DNA of 64,000 nucleotides from Climacium dendroides (GCA_950106755.1 OX467082.1:18476001-18540000); one strand, 5' to 3'. Numbered from the stretch's first letter, positions 25,701-39,142 are shown. The notes: a model not told the origin generated them from the letters alone. Numbers and translations: made by a program.

Positions 25701-28700
25701 GTCTCAACCTAAGCAGCGTGCGAGATTGGCAGCTCTTGCTCATCAGGCTTCAATTGAGACTGTTCCAACAGGTGAATTCACTATCATTTCCCATATTATA
25801 CTTTTAGAAATGTTCCATTTTTAACGTAGGTATCTTATTGATAAAACCAGTCAAAGAATTCCTACAAGTGATTTGATATCTTCAATTAAGGGCACTCCAG
25901 AGAACATGACTGTCCCAATCCTTTCTTGCCTTACTCTTCATTCCTTTGAGGCGACTGTGACGTTATGGGAATGCTGCGTTGAACTCCTTGTCTTGGATCT
26001 ACCTTCATTAGTCTAATTTTAGACTTTTATTTGTTTCTTAATTTATTTTTACTGCAGGTGGTTCCTTGCCACCACGTTGTGCAGCAGCCATGCTGGCCTT
26101 GTCCTCAATTCTTGCACTTGAACAAGGTCTTGAACTAAAAAGTGGCGTTCCAGCTTGGACTGCTGAGACTGCACTGTCATTGCCAACCTTTCCCTCCCTA
26201 TCTGCCCTTCGTAACCTCATCAAAATAACTCCCCAGGCTGCTCTTCCGGCACAAGATGCACACGGCCGTAATTCTGGTATGCTCACAAGCTGGCATGGGG
26301 TCCGCGATGGGTGTGTTGGACTCCTTGAGGCACGCCTTCGTTGGGGAGGTGTAAATGTTGCAGAACAATGCTGTTCAATGGGTTTTCCAGTCATCTTGGT
26401 GAGCTTACTAGCTGGTGGCTTAAAGCAAGGGGATGACAATGATGAACCTAGTGGTTTAGGAGATGATCTAATAGGATTGTCGCCTATAGGAGTTACGTGG
26501 GCGGTTTCTGCCTTAGCACATACCCTTAAGGGTGGCGGCTATCGTGATGTCTTATTTCGCCGTGCTCCTGTGCTGACTTTATTGGACCTCATGGATCGGG
26601 TTCATCTGTCACATCTGCAACTTTGGGAAGGAAATTGTGGTGGTCGAGATGGATTGCGGGCCTTGGTGCATGAGATTGTTGGGGTTCTGGAATTCCCTTT
26701 CGCGCAAGCACAAAATATGCCAGGCTCAGCGTCAAGCAATAATGCCGCTCTTAATTCCCCCTCACCTGGTGGGAGAACGGCGCCCGACTCGGGCATAGAT
26801 TTAGCAAGAGCCATGACAGCAAATATGCCTCAGTACTGGCAACTTCTTCAAGAGGTAATGTTTGATGCAATTTATCGGCTCTGCTGCTTGGAATTTTATT
26901 GACCTCCGCAATGCTGTGAACCTTGGGATACATTTGTACCAGAAGTTACAGTAAAACCTTTCTCGTCAGGGTAGCCCACAGTGCAACCAAAAATCAAACT
27001 TGGAAGAGAGGCAGCTTCTACACGCTTATTTCTCCTTCCACATGAAGCAAATCATGAGTGTGGAAGCAGGTGTTTTTTGGTTCTTGAAATGTCCAGAATA
27101 GATCAGCACTTCCTCTTTAGGCACACTCACGTTAAACCCACACCTTCAAGGTATGAAGTTTTCTGACGATTCTTGTGCCTGAATATTTAGGTACATGCTG
27201 CATCGCCTCTTGTAAGATGCCTGGAGTTACTAGATATGAATGATCTTGGGAGGCCGGTTGGGCTCATTGCCCGGATGGTGCAGAGTTCAAGAGTTTTGGC
27301 AGGAGAAGTGGTTTCAGAAGGCTTTCTCGGGGCTGCCCTGATGACTAAACTCTTGGACCCCGCCTCTCCCAAGGAGGTTGTGCGGGATGTCTTAATGACA
27401 TTATCCAACCTTTCTCGCATGAACAAGGTACTGTCCGTTTCATTGTCAGTTAATACTCTACCATTTTTGTCTTTGTCCTGGGTTGTTTTAACCCTTCAAG
27501 AACAAATCATGTCCTCACGGGTTCACACTTCATAAGTTTCTCTATTAAATTGTTCATTTCAAAAACATTGTTCCCATGTTATAATCTACATCTTGGATTT
27601 ATCTTCATTTTTTCATAACTAAATAATCAAAATGAAATTTATATGATTTTCTTGAGTGATTGCTTTGGTGGTCATAGTAGTTACAAAGTTCTTAAATACT
27701 ATACAATTTTTAGCAAAACTAATGATAATAGTGATTAACTTCATGGTGTAATTCGTTTCCTTCTTGATCTCGTATCAAGAGAATTTGAATTGAACAAGTT
27801 TTAATGCAGTGTATATTATGCTTTCAAGATGCTGCTTGCAAATGGCCACAAGAATTGCATTATTATCAACTTTTGAAAAAATCAAAATAAAGAAAAACGT
27901 AGATCAATGGAGCTAAATTTTCTTAGTTGAGCTCAACTACGTTTAAAATCAAGAACTACATTAAAACTCAGTGTTTGACTTCGAAAATGCCCTTCGCGCT
28001 TGCAATGTATTAGACATATCGGTTTCTAATCAGGGATGTGACTTGCGACACACAGGATTTTTATGAGCCCATCGGACAGGCCAATCTATGGGATGCTTTG
28101 AAGGCTTGTCTTAACCACACGGATCCTGGGATTCGATCTAAGGCTTGTAGTGCCCTAGGGAATATGTGTCGGCATACGCCCTACTTTTACGACCCTCTGG
28201 TATTCTTTTTTTGCCTCATCCAACTGCATATTGTCTCAAGAGATTCTCGTCTTCTTTTCGTTTAGTTAGTGGCTAGTGCTCTATATTCCACTACTGTTGC
28301 CCAAAGAATTCTGATTGAATGCGCTTTTTTTCTGTCGACAGATTGAGCATGATATCATCAACATTCTCATCGACCGATGTGTGGATCCGGATAGGCATAC
28401 GCGAAAGTTTGCCTGCTTTGCGGTCTGCTATCCTCATTTCTTTGCTTCCTTCAAATGTTTTTGGTTGTCCTTTTACCTTTTATAATCTCTCTCTGGCGTT
28501 CTCGTGCCAAGCCCGAGTGTATACAAAGAAGATTCCGAAAGGTCCATTGGAACCGTCGTAGATCCTAGAAGTAATTTTGATACCTACCACCTGTGGGCGC
28601 TGTGTGTACAGGTTGGGAATGCCGCTTATCATGATGATCGGCTCTATGATCAACTGCAGCGTTGCATTCCCCATCTTACTCGATTATTGCTAGAAGATGA

Positions 28701-29426
28701 GGAAGATAAAACTAAAGCAAACGCAGCTGGTGCTCTCAGTAACCTTGTGAGGAACTCCAGCAGGCTCTGTGATGATATTATCTCCAAGGGGGCAATGCAG
28801 GTTTGGAGTCTCCTCTCTCTTTGTTGTTGAATATTTGAGGTCCGATGCGGTTTATTTCTGTTTGCAGCTGAATTGTATATGCCTTAGTTCTTCTCCATCG
28901 TTTGAGGATCAGTTTCGTAGCCCAATTTTCATCAATAAAGAAGCTCGTGAGGATTCCATTGCGACTCCCGGCATACTTAGCTCTGTCTGCTGGAGATACT
29001 AACGTCAGTTCCAGTTAATCCTCGTCTTTTGCCTCATTCTGTTTTGTAAGTTCGTGTTCTTCTCGAGATTAATCTTAAGAAATTGGTTCAGTATGGGGCC
29101 CTGAAACGTCCTAATAAGAACCTGAATTCCTTCTTTTTATGTGCCTAATGTGGTCTACATGGTTTCGCATGCAGGCTTTGTGTCAAGTAATTGCGGACTG
29201 TGCAGCCGTTCCAATTAACGAGAGACGAGAAGTAAGCAGCGAATCTCCTCTCAAAATTGCTCTATTTTCACTGGGCAACATGTGTATTCACGCACCCTGC
29301 CGGCACCATCTACGATCACCTGAACTTTTCAAGGTGTTGATGAAGCTGAAGAAGTCAACAGATCCTACAATTGTGAAATACATCACTCGCATCACCAACA
29401 AGTTTCCTGATGCTAGCACTCGATAA
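19752..29426 (+). CDS. TIO: FUSED-family Ser/Thr kinase, TWO-IN-ONE (TIO) orthologue
   Basis: Exons: 19752-19853, 19976-20050, 20210-20302, 20573-20647, 20794-20886, 21030-21093, 21245-21329, 21828-21900, 22206-22274, 22562-22642, 22800-22920, 23036-23176, 23493-23643, 23878-24049, 24149-24247, 24406-24643, 24877-25202, 25390-25771, 26058-26854, 27191-27427, 28056-28199, 28342-28422, 28612-28800, 29175-29426. The join gives 1379 residues with all phases consistent. Kinase domain about 10-265: GEGSFG at 17-22, Lys39, HRDMKPQN at 129-136, DFG at 149-151, APE at 174-176. A low-complexity Ala/Ser/Pro/Thr linker follows, then a long ARM/HEAT-like helical region ending near YITRITNKF. Plant TIO acts at the phragmoplast midline in cytokinesis with kinesin-12 partners (family knowledge). 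A second in-frame ATG lies 4 codons in ([13 protein letters not shown]), the more conserved-looking start. The intron after 23643 is GC-AG, and the 22920 donor (GTTTGC) is weak but phase-required. Confidence 0.95.
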
Positions 29427-29805
29427 CAAGGTTGTCAAATTTTGTAGCTACTGGACGCTGCCTGTACCAGCACCCTAGGTACACTTGCTCTTTCCCCCGG
29501 GGTCTTGTCTTATTTCCGTACATTACGATCTTCGCTGAATGCAGCTCCACGAATGGAGCTCTTGCGGAGTTATGTAAATCATGATGTTCCAAATTTACAC
29601 CACCCCTCGACTCATCCGTCAGTTACCCAATTGTCCTACCTTAGGTAGATTTGTTCATCACTCCCTGGAGTTTATTTACTGGACACCTTATTTCATTGTA
29701 TAAATGTTGTCCCTGAAATATTTTGGAGTAGGATTGAAAACTGTAAGCTTCATTTGATTCCTAATGTGCCAGTACTTGAAACTATTGAGTAGATGTTGGT
29801 ATTGC
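29427..29805 (+). other. TIO 3' untranslated and downstream region
   Basis: Mixed-composition sequence after the stop codon, changing to AT-rich repeat DNA near 29800. No further coding signal. The polyadenylation site was not fixed. Confidence 0.45.
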
Positions 29806-30377
29806 TTAACCCCTAAAGAACCAACCTTGTGTTTTTTGGCAACATAACTTTTTGGGCACTTCTTTGCACTTCTATGATTTTGTGCTTTTGTGAACTTTGA
29901 GCTTTCATAATTTCAATTTTCTATTGCTACTATGATGGTACAATGATGGTACAATTGTTTGGTCATGATCTAATTACAATAAAGAAATATCTATTTTTCA
30001 AAATGTATTTTTATCACTCCAACTTTTGAAACCTTTGTGAGGAAATTTTAAAACATTTTGGAGATGCTTCTTCAAGGAAAGATTTGTGTATGGATGTTTC
30101 TTACGTATTACTGCAATCGAATTAAATAAAGTCATCATCAATTTTTTAAAATGAATTATAATGTAAAATCATTAAAATTTAATGAAACAAGTCACCCAAA
30201 ATGAAATTTTGGTTTTTAGAAACCCAAATTTGGTATGCTTAAATGGAATTGCATAAGAATTCAATGTTCATTATGGAAGACAAGAAATGTTAAGTATATA
30301 ATGCATTCTGTAATTTTCTTTACAATAGGGTGGATGATTGAGAGTTGTTGGGTATTGTATAAGTCATTAGGGATTAA
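29806..30377. mobile_element. Possible TTAA-bounded element, weak ends
   Basis: The left end TTAACCCCTAAAGAACC is clear. The proposed right end ATTAGGGATTAA at 30366-30377 matches only part of it. Internal AT-rich sequence shares phrases with the other TTAA elements. The pairing is tentative. Confidence 0.35.
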
Positions 30378-32780
30378 ATTCCTAACATGGGAGAACAATG
30401 TTCCTACAATTCCAATTTTAAAATTGTTTTTTTGAAATTATTTTGGAAGATAGAAAAATACATTAGTTTGTAGGAATATAATTTTTTACTTCAATTGGTA
30501 CCCAAGAGTAAAAGTTTATCCATCATAAGAATAAAATTGAACTCAATAGAGAAATAAAATAAAATAAAACTTGAAATTATATATTTAAAAAATTATTTCT
30601 CATAATCATATTTTGTCTACATGGATAGCTTCGCTTCATTTCATTTGGATTAGTGATGTGAAAGTTATAGAGCTTCTTGTTTTATAGGCAATCATGGAAA
30701 TTTCTTGAGAAAATAACCAAATGGATTTGTTTTTCAACTCAATTTTAATTAAGAAAAGAATAAGATTTCCACAAGGTTTAGTTTATTCATTAGAACAATC
30801 TCATTATTGGGTTTAGTGTGTGTCAATTCCTTTTTAGAGTTATAAATTAATGATTTAGTATTTCCATCAATCTTGTACCTATTTCTACTTAATAATTTTT
30901 TAAAGAATGAAAGGCAAGTTGTTGTTTTTGGAAAAAAAAAAAAAACACCAATAGAATCTCAATTCATTTCTAATAAATAAAAAAAAATTAATTCAAATTT
31001 TGTTAGTACAAAATTTAAGGCTAAGAATATTCAAAGTCTTATAATCCAATCACACAAGGTGTAAAAAGACATGATGTCCCACAAGTCTAGTGCAAGATAC
31101 TATAATTAAATACATAAAAAATATAATTTTTAAAGTTTTTTGCTCTTTGCAATAAAAATGATGGTTTTGAGTTGTTTTTAATGAAGAAGAGCTTTCAAGA
31201 CTTTAGAAATAAAATGTACATACAAATATTTTATTTTGTCCATACATATATACATATACATATACATATATATTCTATTATTTTGTAACCCTTTTTCATT
31301 GTTCTCTCCATCATTTTAGCAAATCTATGTACACCTATGCATGATTTCTTCCCAAAAGATGGTCTTTGAGTTGTTGCAAGAATGTTATGTTGGAACTCAA
31401 TTGAACCACCACTAAATTCATCAAGACCATAAGAATTGTTATTAGTTTTTACCTTTATAAAGCATTCTCAAATGATATCAAACTACATTGAAAATTATTT
31501 TTGTTTTGAGCTTACAAATTTGAGCATATGAAACTATATGGAATCAAAGTTCATCATTGCAGAGTTTTTATTAAAGTCACAAGAAATTTCAAAAAATTGA
31601 AAATTGCCAAAATTTACATTGACCATCATAAAATTGGCGGGTTTTTTTGACAATATTGACTATGATAATTTATTTATTTTTAAATTTGTTGGATCAATTA
31701 CGTGCATCATGAACTCTAGTCTTTTGACAAAAAGATTGAAATTAAAAGTACATTATATGGTTGTAGAATATAACTTGAATGCATTGCCTAATTCAACATA
31801 TGCTTCAAATGCAAGGATATTAAGATGTAACAATGGTCTACATTGCAACCTATATTCTCTACAATGGTTAATGCTATCCCATGCTCTCAATTCCAAAAAA
31901 AATTCAAGTATTGTGAGAAGCAACATCATTTGCATGCTTGTCAAACAATGTTATTTTAAATTCTATAACTATCGATTTCCTTCAATTTTTGTATATAACA
32001 ATTTGAAATGATATATACCAACATGCCAAGGCACAAAAACTTTTTTTGGAGTTTTGAGAAAAAATTGGCAAAAGATAAAGTAATTGCAAATCATGTTGAC
32101 ATGTGGTTATGTTGCACACTACAACTTTCATATATCTACTTTTGGACTTTGTCCATTGATGCTGATGATATGGTTGTTAGAATGAAAATGTTTCAAAATT
32201 GTACTCAATTTTGTCAATCACTGTAAATATTCTATATAAAATTAAATTAAGTTTTGAATTTTGAATTTTTCTAGGTTTTTTGGTTTGCCTGAGCTGGAAT
32301 AGAATGTATTTATGAGTACATAACTTTTGCTCCTCCACACCAATTAAAATAAAAATTATATCTCTAGAAAGCTAATATGGATGTAAAATAATATGGACTA
32401 GTGTGCCTTGTGCCATTGCCACAATCAAAACAAAAGTAAAAGTAATTTTCTAATTTTTAGATCCAAAAAATACTTCAAAATTCAATAACTTTCACACTAT
32501 ACTACAAAACCAAGCTGGTGCACCCCTCCTTGCCGAAAGCTTTCCGATGGTACTAAACATATGACTTGAAGGGACACACGGTCTAGGAGATTTCAACTTA
32601 ACAAACAAAACAAACATCCAAATTTAAGGTATGGACAAGCTCTAAATGCACCCATCTCTTCAAACATACACTATTTCATAGCCTTCAAGAGTGTACAAAC
32701 AATGCATAGTTAAGACAATGCATAGTTAAGTCTAGCTCATTTACAAACTGCCTATTTCTACTATGTACATTTCCTTGCAT
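30378..32780. other. AT-rich repeat-like DNA, no gene
   Basis: It contains an (ACATAT)n patch at about 31246-31270 and phrases shared with the TTAA elements (30620-30660 resembles 62520-62580). An open stretch at 31604-32011 lacks an ATG and any family resemblance. Confidence 0.5.
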
Positions 32781-32782
32781 AG

Positions 32783-32857
32783 TGTGGAATAATTGAGTAA
32801 ATAATGCAAGATGAAAATTCCAAATTCATCTTGCATTATTTACTCAATTATCACACA
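32783..32857. repeat. Short hairpin repeat
   Basis: Arms of about 33 bases around a 9-base loop, with a 27-base core that pairs perfectly (AATTGAGTAAATAATGCAAG). Likely a tiny MITE or foldback. No target duplication seen. Confidence 0.65.
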
Positions 32858-33039
32858 ATTCCGCTCAAGCCTACCAAATTCCAACTTAAAAGACAAAATT
32901 CCATTTTTGGTGAATTTTTAAAGTCCATTTTCATGGTTTTACGTAATATTTTATTGAAAATAATTGGTGATGAATTTTTTAATTTGATTGCATAAATATG
33001 TAGGGAACATCCATATGCACATCTTTCATATTAAAAGAC

Positions 33040-33896
33040 ACCCCATCATACTACTAAAATCATAAGTCCCTCTATAATATCACAAATGCTACCATGAATA
33101 CTAGGGGCTCGTGCTTGCTATGCTACGCATTCATTGTATGACATATTAATATAAATTTGATATATTTGAATAGAATGCATGATAATGATTTTGATAAGTC
33201 TTTAAAATAATTATTTTAATTATTTTATAAAAATATTTCCAATCATGCATACATAGAAATCATATTTTCACACAATGTGATATTACTAAAATAGAGTAGT
33301 AGTTCACAATCACCTCTCTAATATCACTTTTTACAAAGGGTGATATTATAAAAATAATATAGTCGTTGCAATTGAGGTGATATTAAAGAGGTTCAATATG
33401 GTGATATTATAAAGGTAGCAATTCCATTGCTTTTTTGGCTTTATACTTCTTTTGCATTTTTATGATTTTGTCCTTTTATGAGCTTTGAGCTTATGATTTC
33501 AATTTTTTATTATTACTACCAAATGATTTGAGAAATTTATTAGATTGAACCGATTTTGAATTTCACAACAATTAGATTGTTCACAAAGCTTTTGAGATTT
33601 ACAAGTTTTTCCTTTAAATTCTTCTATTTGGGTTGCCATTGTTTGTAAAAATTGAGTCAAGTTTCTAATGCATTCTAATGTATGTGTATCTTTTACCATA
33701 TATCATTCATCATTCATTAAATTTCTATTGTACATTTCAGTATATGCTTATTTATTAAAAATATATATATGAAGATTTTAGTAATTTTTATTTGAAGATT
33801 TATTGAAATTCTTGCTCTGCATTCTATCTAATACATAAATATTCTAATGAAATTCTAATGGTGAATGTATAGCATAGCAAGCGCCAACCACTAGTT
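33040..33896. mobile_element. TIR element family X, copy 1
   Basis: The left end CTAGGGGCTCGTGCTTGC (from 33104) and right end GCAAGCGCCAACCACTAG form imperfect inverted repeats with the shared core GCTTGCTATGCTAC. Upstream from 33040, ATACTACTAAAATCATA is shared with copy 2. Interior phrases such as CACAACAATTAGATTGTTCA recur in inverted orientation at 54.5-54.6 kb. No protein is encoded. Confidence 0.6.
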
Positions 33897-35100
33897 AAGT
33901 AACAAAAATATAAGCTCCCAATAAGAGCTCAATCAAGGCGTCATATGACCAAACTTTGTGAAATAGATATCTCTATATTTTGAATTAGATCCTGGCAAAG
34001 TAATTGTACCATCATGCTCAAATGTACCAAATTAATTACCACATGAGTGGCAAATAGAGAAATTTAATTATAACAAAGAAATATCTATTCTTATAACATT
34101 TGGACATTGTCATCCTAACACTTAAAACTCTATAGAAGGAATTGTAAAACTTTTTTGGAGAAACTTGCCTAGAATAAGATGTGTGTATGGATGCTCCCTA
34201 CGTATATCCACAATCAAACTTTAAAAATTCACCACCAATTGCTTGCAATAAAATATCTTGTAAAACCATGAAAATTACTTTTAAAAATTCACCCAAAATG
34301 GAGATTTGGTTTTTTGAAGTTGAAATTGCGTAGGCTTGAATGCAATTGCGTAGGTATGCAATGATAATTATCTCTTCCAAAATCTATCAATTCTACTTTG
34401 CATCGTAAAAGAAAATTTGAATGCCTCAAAGAGGCAATTTGTAAATGAACTCGACCCGACTGTACATTTCAGTAGGTGGACGCTTGTAGCCAGAGCCCTA
34501 TGCCATTCCAACTTTCAAAAATTCATAAGTAATTCCACAAAGCTCCAAAAAAAAATGAAACGACTTGGGTTAGATGTCAATTCCACTTGTCTTTCAATGA
34601 AAATTTACTCCAAAATTTACTCCAAACAACCCTTCAAGGATCTTCACCTCTCCAAAATTCAGTTCCAGCTCTTGCATGGGCGATTTGCGGACCTCCTGTA
34701 CCTTAGTTTGACAGTGCGAGGGAAAAGTACCAACAGCAAGAGTCGTATGAGCATCCAGTTGGCAACAATGGCCCAATCCCTCGTGCAGGTGTCAGTTTTT
34801 ACATGCGAGAAAAGGGACGGACGGAGAAAAATATGAGCCACGGCAGGCATGCGGAACTCCAGATGGGCCGAAAGAAGAGCTTCTCTCTTTGGGGGCCGAG
34901 GCGCGTCGTGGAAAAGACCCACTGAGTTTGTTTGTTGGTTCGGACCCCACTCCCAACGGAAAGTCCACTCCACTCGGGACGGAATGTATGGGTTGAATTA
35001 CTGTATACAATATGTGTATATATATATATATATGTGTGTGTGTGTGGGGGGAACTGGACAACATTCTGAATAACATTTGAGAAAATAAGATTAGATATGA
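33897..35100. other. Intergenic DNA, no supported gene
   Basis: Base composition rises from about 34430. Open stretches at 34417-34836 and on the other strand show no family resemblance. A (TA)n(TG)n microsatellite with a G run lies at about 35016-35050. Confidence 0.45.
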
Positions 35101-35550
35101 ATTGGGCATTGATAGGTGGAATTGAGGAAGCTTTGCAGCATTCTGAATTTGAGAAGATGGCCATATGAATTGGGCAAGAGCCTATGCGGGATTGTCCTCT
35201 CCCACAGCAAGCAGTTGCTCAGGAGTCAGGACCGACCTCAGGACGGACTGAACCAGTACTCTGCCACGTGGGAAGCAGCATGAGTCTATCCAATCAGCGC
35301 CACCACTCCCATTCTTTGTTTGGGCCCTGCTTCCCTGCTTCCCATGCTCTCCATCTTTCGCAATTCCATTCCTGGCTATGGCGATCCATCACTCCACCAC
35401 CAGTCCCTCTCCCAGAAATCTCCTCTGACGTACACTTCTTCCCACCTATTTCCATTCGACGCGCCATTTCGCCATTGACTTTTGCAATTCCGCAGTGGTA
35501 AGGCACATTTGTTTCGGAGATTGGTTGATGGGTAGGGTTTGAACAAGAAA
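35101..35550 (+). promoter_or_regulatory. Presumed promoter and leader of the 35551 gene
   Basis: GC-rich pyrimidine tracts, a CACGTG G-box in GCCACGTGGGAAG near 35263-35275, and GGGCCC near 35322. No TATA box was identified with confidence. The leader ends just before AAAATGGGG. Confidence 0.45.
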
Positions 35551-37889
35551 ATGGGGATGGGAGGTGATGAGGAGGCGGTGCTGGTGACGATGGGGAAGGA
35601 AGGGGATGGAAATCATGACATGATGAAGAAGACGGGGCGGAGTGCGCAGGAGCTTGCGATGGTGGTGGGAGACTTCGTCACGGATGTCGTCACTGCGGTG
35701 CGAAGTGGAAAGGTGGAGTCCGTCGTGGAGCGGACGCGCGGGGTGATGGAAGCGCATGCGCCGCGCTTGAAAGTGGTGACGCATCGCGTGGGAGCGGATG
35801 TCGGACAGTGGATGCACCAGGGCGGGCTGTGGCGAAGCCTTCTGGTGATGTCGGTGAGCGTTCGTGAACCCTAAAGATCAGCTCACTGTCTCTTTAAAAC
35901 AAATCTGAAATCGTCGTGTGGAGACTTTCGTTTTCATAATCTGGTGCCCGGCATGCAATGTTCTTTGCTGATTCTGGAATCATAAAATATGTCCCTATCT
36001 GATTTATTGATTTTTCACAATTGGATCAATTGGCTTAGTCATGTAAGATTCATGAAGTTTTGGTCCTTTCTGTATTTTTTATCAATATATGCAATGTTCT
36101 TTGCTGCTTTTGGTGATCAGTCCAGTATGTTCGCATTTGAGTTATTGATTTTTCAGAGTCTGATCAATTGAATTAGTTTAAACGATGAATTCTAGGTTTT
36201 TGAGGGGTTAACTTCTCTTCTTGCCGTAGTTTGGAATGGTCTTTTGATTGATGCTACTCGCTGTCTGTCTCGTTATTCATCGAGTTTACGCATCGGAGGA
36301 AATGTGGAGTATCTTTGGGTTTGAAGGATCACCACTTCAAGTGATAGAGCAATGCTGGAAGACTTGATATTCAAGTGTTACTGAATTGATTGCGATCGAA
36401 CAAGGATTGAAGGATGAGAGGTTTTTGGAAGGGTTTGAGCAGATTAACTCCTACAAGACCAAGAAACCCAAATGTTACTTCATGGTTTTCGTGCACTTCT
36501 GAGTTGGTCATATGGAGAGTTTGTTATGGTTTAAATTTTTTGGACCAATAAAAGCAATGTTCTTCACTAGTGATATAAAATTTGGCCACGTCTGACGTGT
36601 AGGATTTTTCTCAATATGATCAATCAAATTGTGCATTTTTAGACCATAAAATCTGGGTCCTTTATATTTTAAGTTTTTGGCATTCTCCTGATTTGGGCCT
36701 TTTTAAGAATAATTTAGTGAAGTATAAAAGGATGTGATAGTGTCGTGGTAATCGTGCACACCACACTAAATTATTTCTTCACGGGTTTTTATTTATCAAT
36801 AACCCTGGTAAGGCAGAGCCCTATTTCAGCAGAGAATGCGACATAGTCAAAGAAACACAGGATTGGTATTATTTAATGAGTCGAGAGCCTCTCACAGCTC
36901 AAGAGTCGATTACCCGTAGTCTTGGGCCCATTTCAATTCTATTTCACTCTTATAAGCATGATGCTTTGGATTTCATTCCAGCAGTAGTGAGGGTATCTCC
37001 CCATATTGGTATTTCTGTGCAAAATCTGCCCCATTTGCAGCAATCTCTGGTTCTAAGATCGAGTTTTCAACATGTGTGTTTTGACAGGTGGGACTGATAT
37101 CTGTTACGACTTTGACTGGTCTATCGGCGTTTCTGATGGCTGTTCTCGTGGCCACGGTAAACGCAGTGATCATCGGGTTTCTGATGTGTCTGTCAGCGGT
37201 CGGTGCTTTCCTGGCAATGTTCTGCACCTCGCTCACATTCATCTACATTGGAGCGTTAGCTACAACAGCTTTCATCATAGGAAGCGCTGTGTTGATGGCC
37301 TCATCTGCAGTGCTATTTTTCACAGGTTTGCAACTCTATCAGCGACACTGTTAAATGAACTTTCATTCTAGAGTTATGGGCTGCGTTGGTACTAGTCGAA
37401 ATATAGGTCAATTTATTGATATCATCTTCTGTAGGAGCTGCAATTCAGTTAGTGCGAGGGATTCGAACTGAAGCAGACGAGTGCATCTGGATCGCATCAC
37501 TTTTGTTATCCTTTTAATTGTAGAAACGGTTTTGACCCGTGATGGACCACGATTTCATGGTTTAAAATGACCATTTTTACTGATGTACTGTAATTTAGTA
37601 AGGGTCAAATTTTATATCACCGCAATCAGTAAGGAACATAGCGTATAGTGGTCAAAAAATAACTAAGACTGAACAATATTGTGCCAAGAAATTTATGAGC
37701 CCCTGATCATGACCTCTTGACCCTGTGTAGGGGTTAACTTTTGGACTGTAAGTTAACATACGTTTGATGATCCGTTTGACAGGATGGATACTATTTGCGT
37801 GGGTGACTTGGGAAGTGATGAGAAAAAGCTTGAATTTCGTGAGGGATACTCTAGGTGTCTCCAAAAAGGAGGGAATGTTTGTGGCGTGA
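35551..37889 (+). CDS. Small hydrophobic membrane protein, probable LDIP/promethin-like
   Basis: Exons 35551-35853, 37088-37325 and 37783-37889 (TGA), phases 0 and 1, give 215 residues. Residues 1-101 are hydrophilic and charged (MGMGGDEEAV, then FVTDVVTAVRSGKVESVVER, amphipathic). Residues 102-190 form a near-continuous hydrophobic block with Gly/Ala/Ser (FIYIGALATTAFIIGSAVLM), then WILFAWVTWEVMRKSLNFV and a short polar tail. A central hydrophobic hairpin followed by W.....KKSL-like residues resembles plant LDAP-interacting protein and animal LDAF1/promethin, which work with seipin in lipid-droplet formation at the ER. The gene model is firm from splice phases. The family name is recognition by pattern only, and another small ER or plastid membrane protein is possible. 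The first start was preferred over a second ATG two codons downstream. Confidence 0.7.
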
Positions 37890-38571
37890 CCAAAGGTGTT
37901 CATCTACCTCCGTCCTTATTAGCTGCTTGACAAATGACGCTACGTCAGATCTACAGATGGTTCCCTCCCAGAGCCTATGTTCTTTTTTCACAAGGGACCC
38001 ATTCCAGGGTGGTCAAGGATGTAATGTTAGTCTTCAACAAAGGAAGCATATCGTGTATAGAGATCAGAAGAAGTAGCCTTCTCACTGTAAATAGTCGTGC
38101 TTTTTGTATCGACACTTAGGTTCTGGTTGACAATGTATTCACCTCTTACAACAAACTAGCGGTTTTGTATCCTTAGAATGTAATAGTAAATGGTTTACAT
38201 GATCAAAGTGCTTCATTACGTTCATTTTGCCAGAACTGCGAAGTAGTCTCTTTTGATTTGCTGACTGTTACTAGCTGTTGATGCTTCTTAGCCTCGACTT
38301 AGGGATTAGCCATCTCTCTACAGGACGATGATTTATCCTTAAAACGACATTGCAGGCCCCATGGGCATTTTGAAATGTGTGTTTTAATGTAGAAATCTAA
38401 TGAAGTTTGACCAAAGGTCTGTCCACACTTGGTCTTAGCAGGGTTCTTAGGCAGCAGTATTACGTGAACAGCGCATTGACACCTGCGTTGCTTGCAATTC
38501 ACCGAACCAACGTGGCGCGTGATGTCATAGAGGTAAGAGCAGTACGAAGACTATTAAATCATCTGTGAACT
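37890..38571. other. 3' region of the membrane-protein gene and spacer
   Basis: No further exon was recognised. Composition stays near that of gene space until about 38550. The polyadenylation site is not fixed. Confidence 0.4.
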
Positions 38572-38649
38572 CTGGTCCACCACTGCGAGAACCACTTGTA
38601 ACCAAATTTTCTGGTCCACCACTGCGAAAACCACTTGTAATTAAAGCTT
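38572..38649. repeat. Two-copy 39-bp direct repeat
   Basis: CTGGTCCACCACTGCGA followed by (A/G)AACCACTTGTAA occurs at 38572 and again at 38611, nearly identical. Confidence 0.8.
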
Positions 38650-38696
38650 CTGAATCTCCTGAAAATGTGGATTTCAGGAAGTGCACACTGGTCTTA

Positions 38697-38943
38697 GAGC
38701 ATCCCCACCAGCTCTTCCGTTTCTCTATCTGTTTACTGAGCTTGGGACATCAAATAGGGATGAGACCTCGTGAGTTCTCCATATGAGCCTCTGGATACAG
38801 AACTGGAGAAGAGTTTTACAGTATATTTTAGAGATACAAGTTTTGGATAAAGGTTGGTGCAGTGAAAATTCTGTATCTCTATCTGCATATGAGGTCCTCT
38901 CCCTAAAGCTTTAAGGATACGGAACTCACTGGTGGGGATGCTC
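38697..38943. mobile_element. Tourist-like (PIF/Harbinger) MITE
   Basis: Ends GAGCATCCCCACCAG and its reverse complement CTGGTGGGGATGCTC, bordered by TTA at 38694-38696 and 38944-38946. A TWA/TTA 3-bp duplication and GAGCATC-type ends are common in plant Tourist elements. Length 247 bp, non-coding. Confidence 0.85.
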
Positions 38944-39142
38944 TTAGTTAACGGAACCTCAGATGGACGATTAGGAAAGATTGGTGGCTTTCATCCAAAG
39001 AGCACCATGGCTTGAATAGAAGAGACACTCAATTTCTGAATTTAAGAATGAATAGAAGCTTTTTATGTACATATGGGGTGATAGTAAGTAAAACAAACCA
39101 TGTGGGATATTTGAAGGAGGACCTCAACCACTCATAGTTAAA

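Noticed and set aside
31604..32011. 135-codon open frame in AT-rich DNA
   Set aside because: No ATG start, no recognisable domain, biased composition.
32783..32857. Hairpin as a microRNA precursor
   Set aside because: Arms are perfectly paired with a tiny loop and low complexity, more like a MITE. No small-RNA evidence available.
34417..34836. 139-codon open frame and overlapping antisense frames
   Set aside because: No ATG start for the plus frame and no family resemblance. Likely chance in balanced-composition DNA.
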